Source of the DNA: Bradyrhizobium macuxiense | GTDB taxonomy: Bacteria > Pseudomonadota > Alphaproteobacteria > Rhizobiales > Xanthobacteraceae | DNA length: 64,000 nucleotides | NCBI RefSeq assembly: GCF_007993935.1 | Contig: NZ_VITY01000004.1 | Coordinates: forward strand, 516,766 to 580,765 | Reading direction: 5' to 3' | Shown: in pieces, positions 63,777 to 64,000 of the stretch | Layout of the letters: each line of letters begins with the position of its first letter | Numbering within the stretch: position 1 is the first letter of the stretch | Translations under genes and position numbers: made by a program | The notes under the pieces: generated by a model | The model's database searches: none | What the model was told of the DNA's origin: nothing | The model's input: only the letters and a program-made list of their open reading frames with translations

Positions 63777-64000
63777 TCAATTGGCGCTGCCGATCAGGCT
63801 TTCCAGCAGGCGCTTGAGCTCGGTGGTCGACTTGTCGCCGTAGCTCTCGACGATGTGCTCCTCCTGGCTCACCGCCAGCGAGTTGAGCCGGCGGCACAGC
63901 GCCTTGCCGCGGTCGGAGACGAACATCAGCACCTTGCGGCGATCCTTGGGGTCCTGGACGCGGTAGACCAGCGCGTCCGACACCATACGGTCGATCATCT
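63777..64000 (-). CDS. MarR-family transcriptional regulator (5' partial)
   Basis: Only the C-terminal 74 residues are in the window; the gene begins beyond base 64000. The visible part MIDRMVSDALVYRVQDPKDRRKVLMF is the end of the MarR recognition helix and wing, followed by SDRGKALCRRLNSLAVSQEE and the dimerisation helix KSTTELKRLLESL. The family call is firm, but the ligand and target are unknown. The VOC gene lies downstream on the same strand, after a 160-base gap, and could be in its regulon. Confidence 0.85.
   Translation of the reverse strand, partial: MIDRMVSDALVYRVQDPKDRRKVLMFVSDRGKALCRRLNSLAVSQEEHIVESYGDKSTTELKRLLESLIGSAN

Overview
The window is a 64 kb piece of a high-GC alphaproteobacterial chromosome. 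Gene content and order (phaR/phaA/phaB, the DUF4167-prmC / prfA-ptsP-lysC-ubiG block, argJ-ppiC-secA, the comF-grxC-nitrilase-DUF1178 run) and the dense load of small palindromic repeats point to Bradyrhizobium or a very close relative in the Nitrobacteraceae. I see no rRNA, tRNA, CRISPR array, insertion sequence or phage. The first gene (coiled-coil protein) and the last gene (MarR regulator) run off the window edges.

Layout. 1-5.5 kb: a run of exported proteins (coiled-coil/Sel1-like, TAXI-type binding protein, VasI-like, DsrE-like), then a Rieske oxygenase. 5.8-18 kb: mostly single housekeeping or hypothetical genes (CPA1 antiporter, NTF2-like and GFA proteins, a secreted caspase-like protein, DUF1345, ispA, mtgA, rpmF, a GGDEF/EAL protein). 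17.9-21 kb: polyhydroxybutyrate control and synthesis (phaR divergent from phaA, then phaB). 21-27 kb: EamA exporter, DUF985 cupin-gloB pair, a methyltransferase, DUF4167, prmC, a HIT protein. 27.3-37 kb: accessory-looking segment between prmC and prfA, holding a LysR/MFS/cyclophilin-like cassette, a broken MFS gene, a complete branched-chain amino acid type (HAAT) ABC transporter with a fused permease-ATPase, a small protein resembling the RNA polymerase alpha C-terminal domain, and a MarR regulator. 37-43.7 kb: prfA, ptsP, lysC, a PH-domain protein and ubiG. 43.7-44.7 kb: three REPIN-like palindromic elements in tandem, the middle one carrying a GIY-YIG nuclease gene. 44.7-50.5 kb: two EamA transporters and the DUF1178-nitrilase-grxC-comF operon facing a methyltransferase, then mutT. 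50.7-58 kb: a Tad-type vWA protein, argJ, ppiC and secA. 58-64 kb: an orphan ABC binding protein, a small cupin, a 965-residue TPR/O-GlcNAc-transferase-like protein, a VOC protein and the MarR fragment.

Working together. phaA and phaB make 3-hydroxybutyryl-CoA for storage polymer, and phaR beside them probably represses its own promoter through a TGC-rich dyad. The SBP-LivH-LivMG-LivF genes form one complete uptake operon. ppiC and secA, transcribed divergently from a shared 432-bp region, both serve protein export. prmC and prfA act together in translation termination although about 10 kb separates them here.

The most unusual signals are the GIY-YIG gene nested in a palindromic element with gene-less relatives beside it (43762-44619), the alpha-CTD-like small protein (35877-36365), the long repeat-bearing leaders of secA and DUF4167, a 125-bp dispersed repeat with a 29-bp invariant core, and the near-regular placement of palindromes between converging genes.
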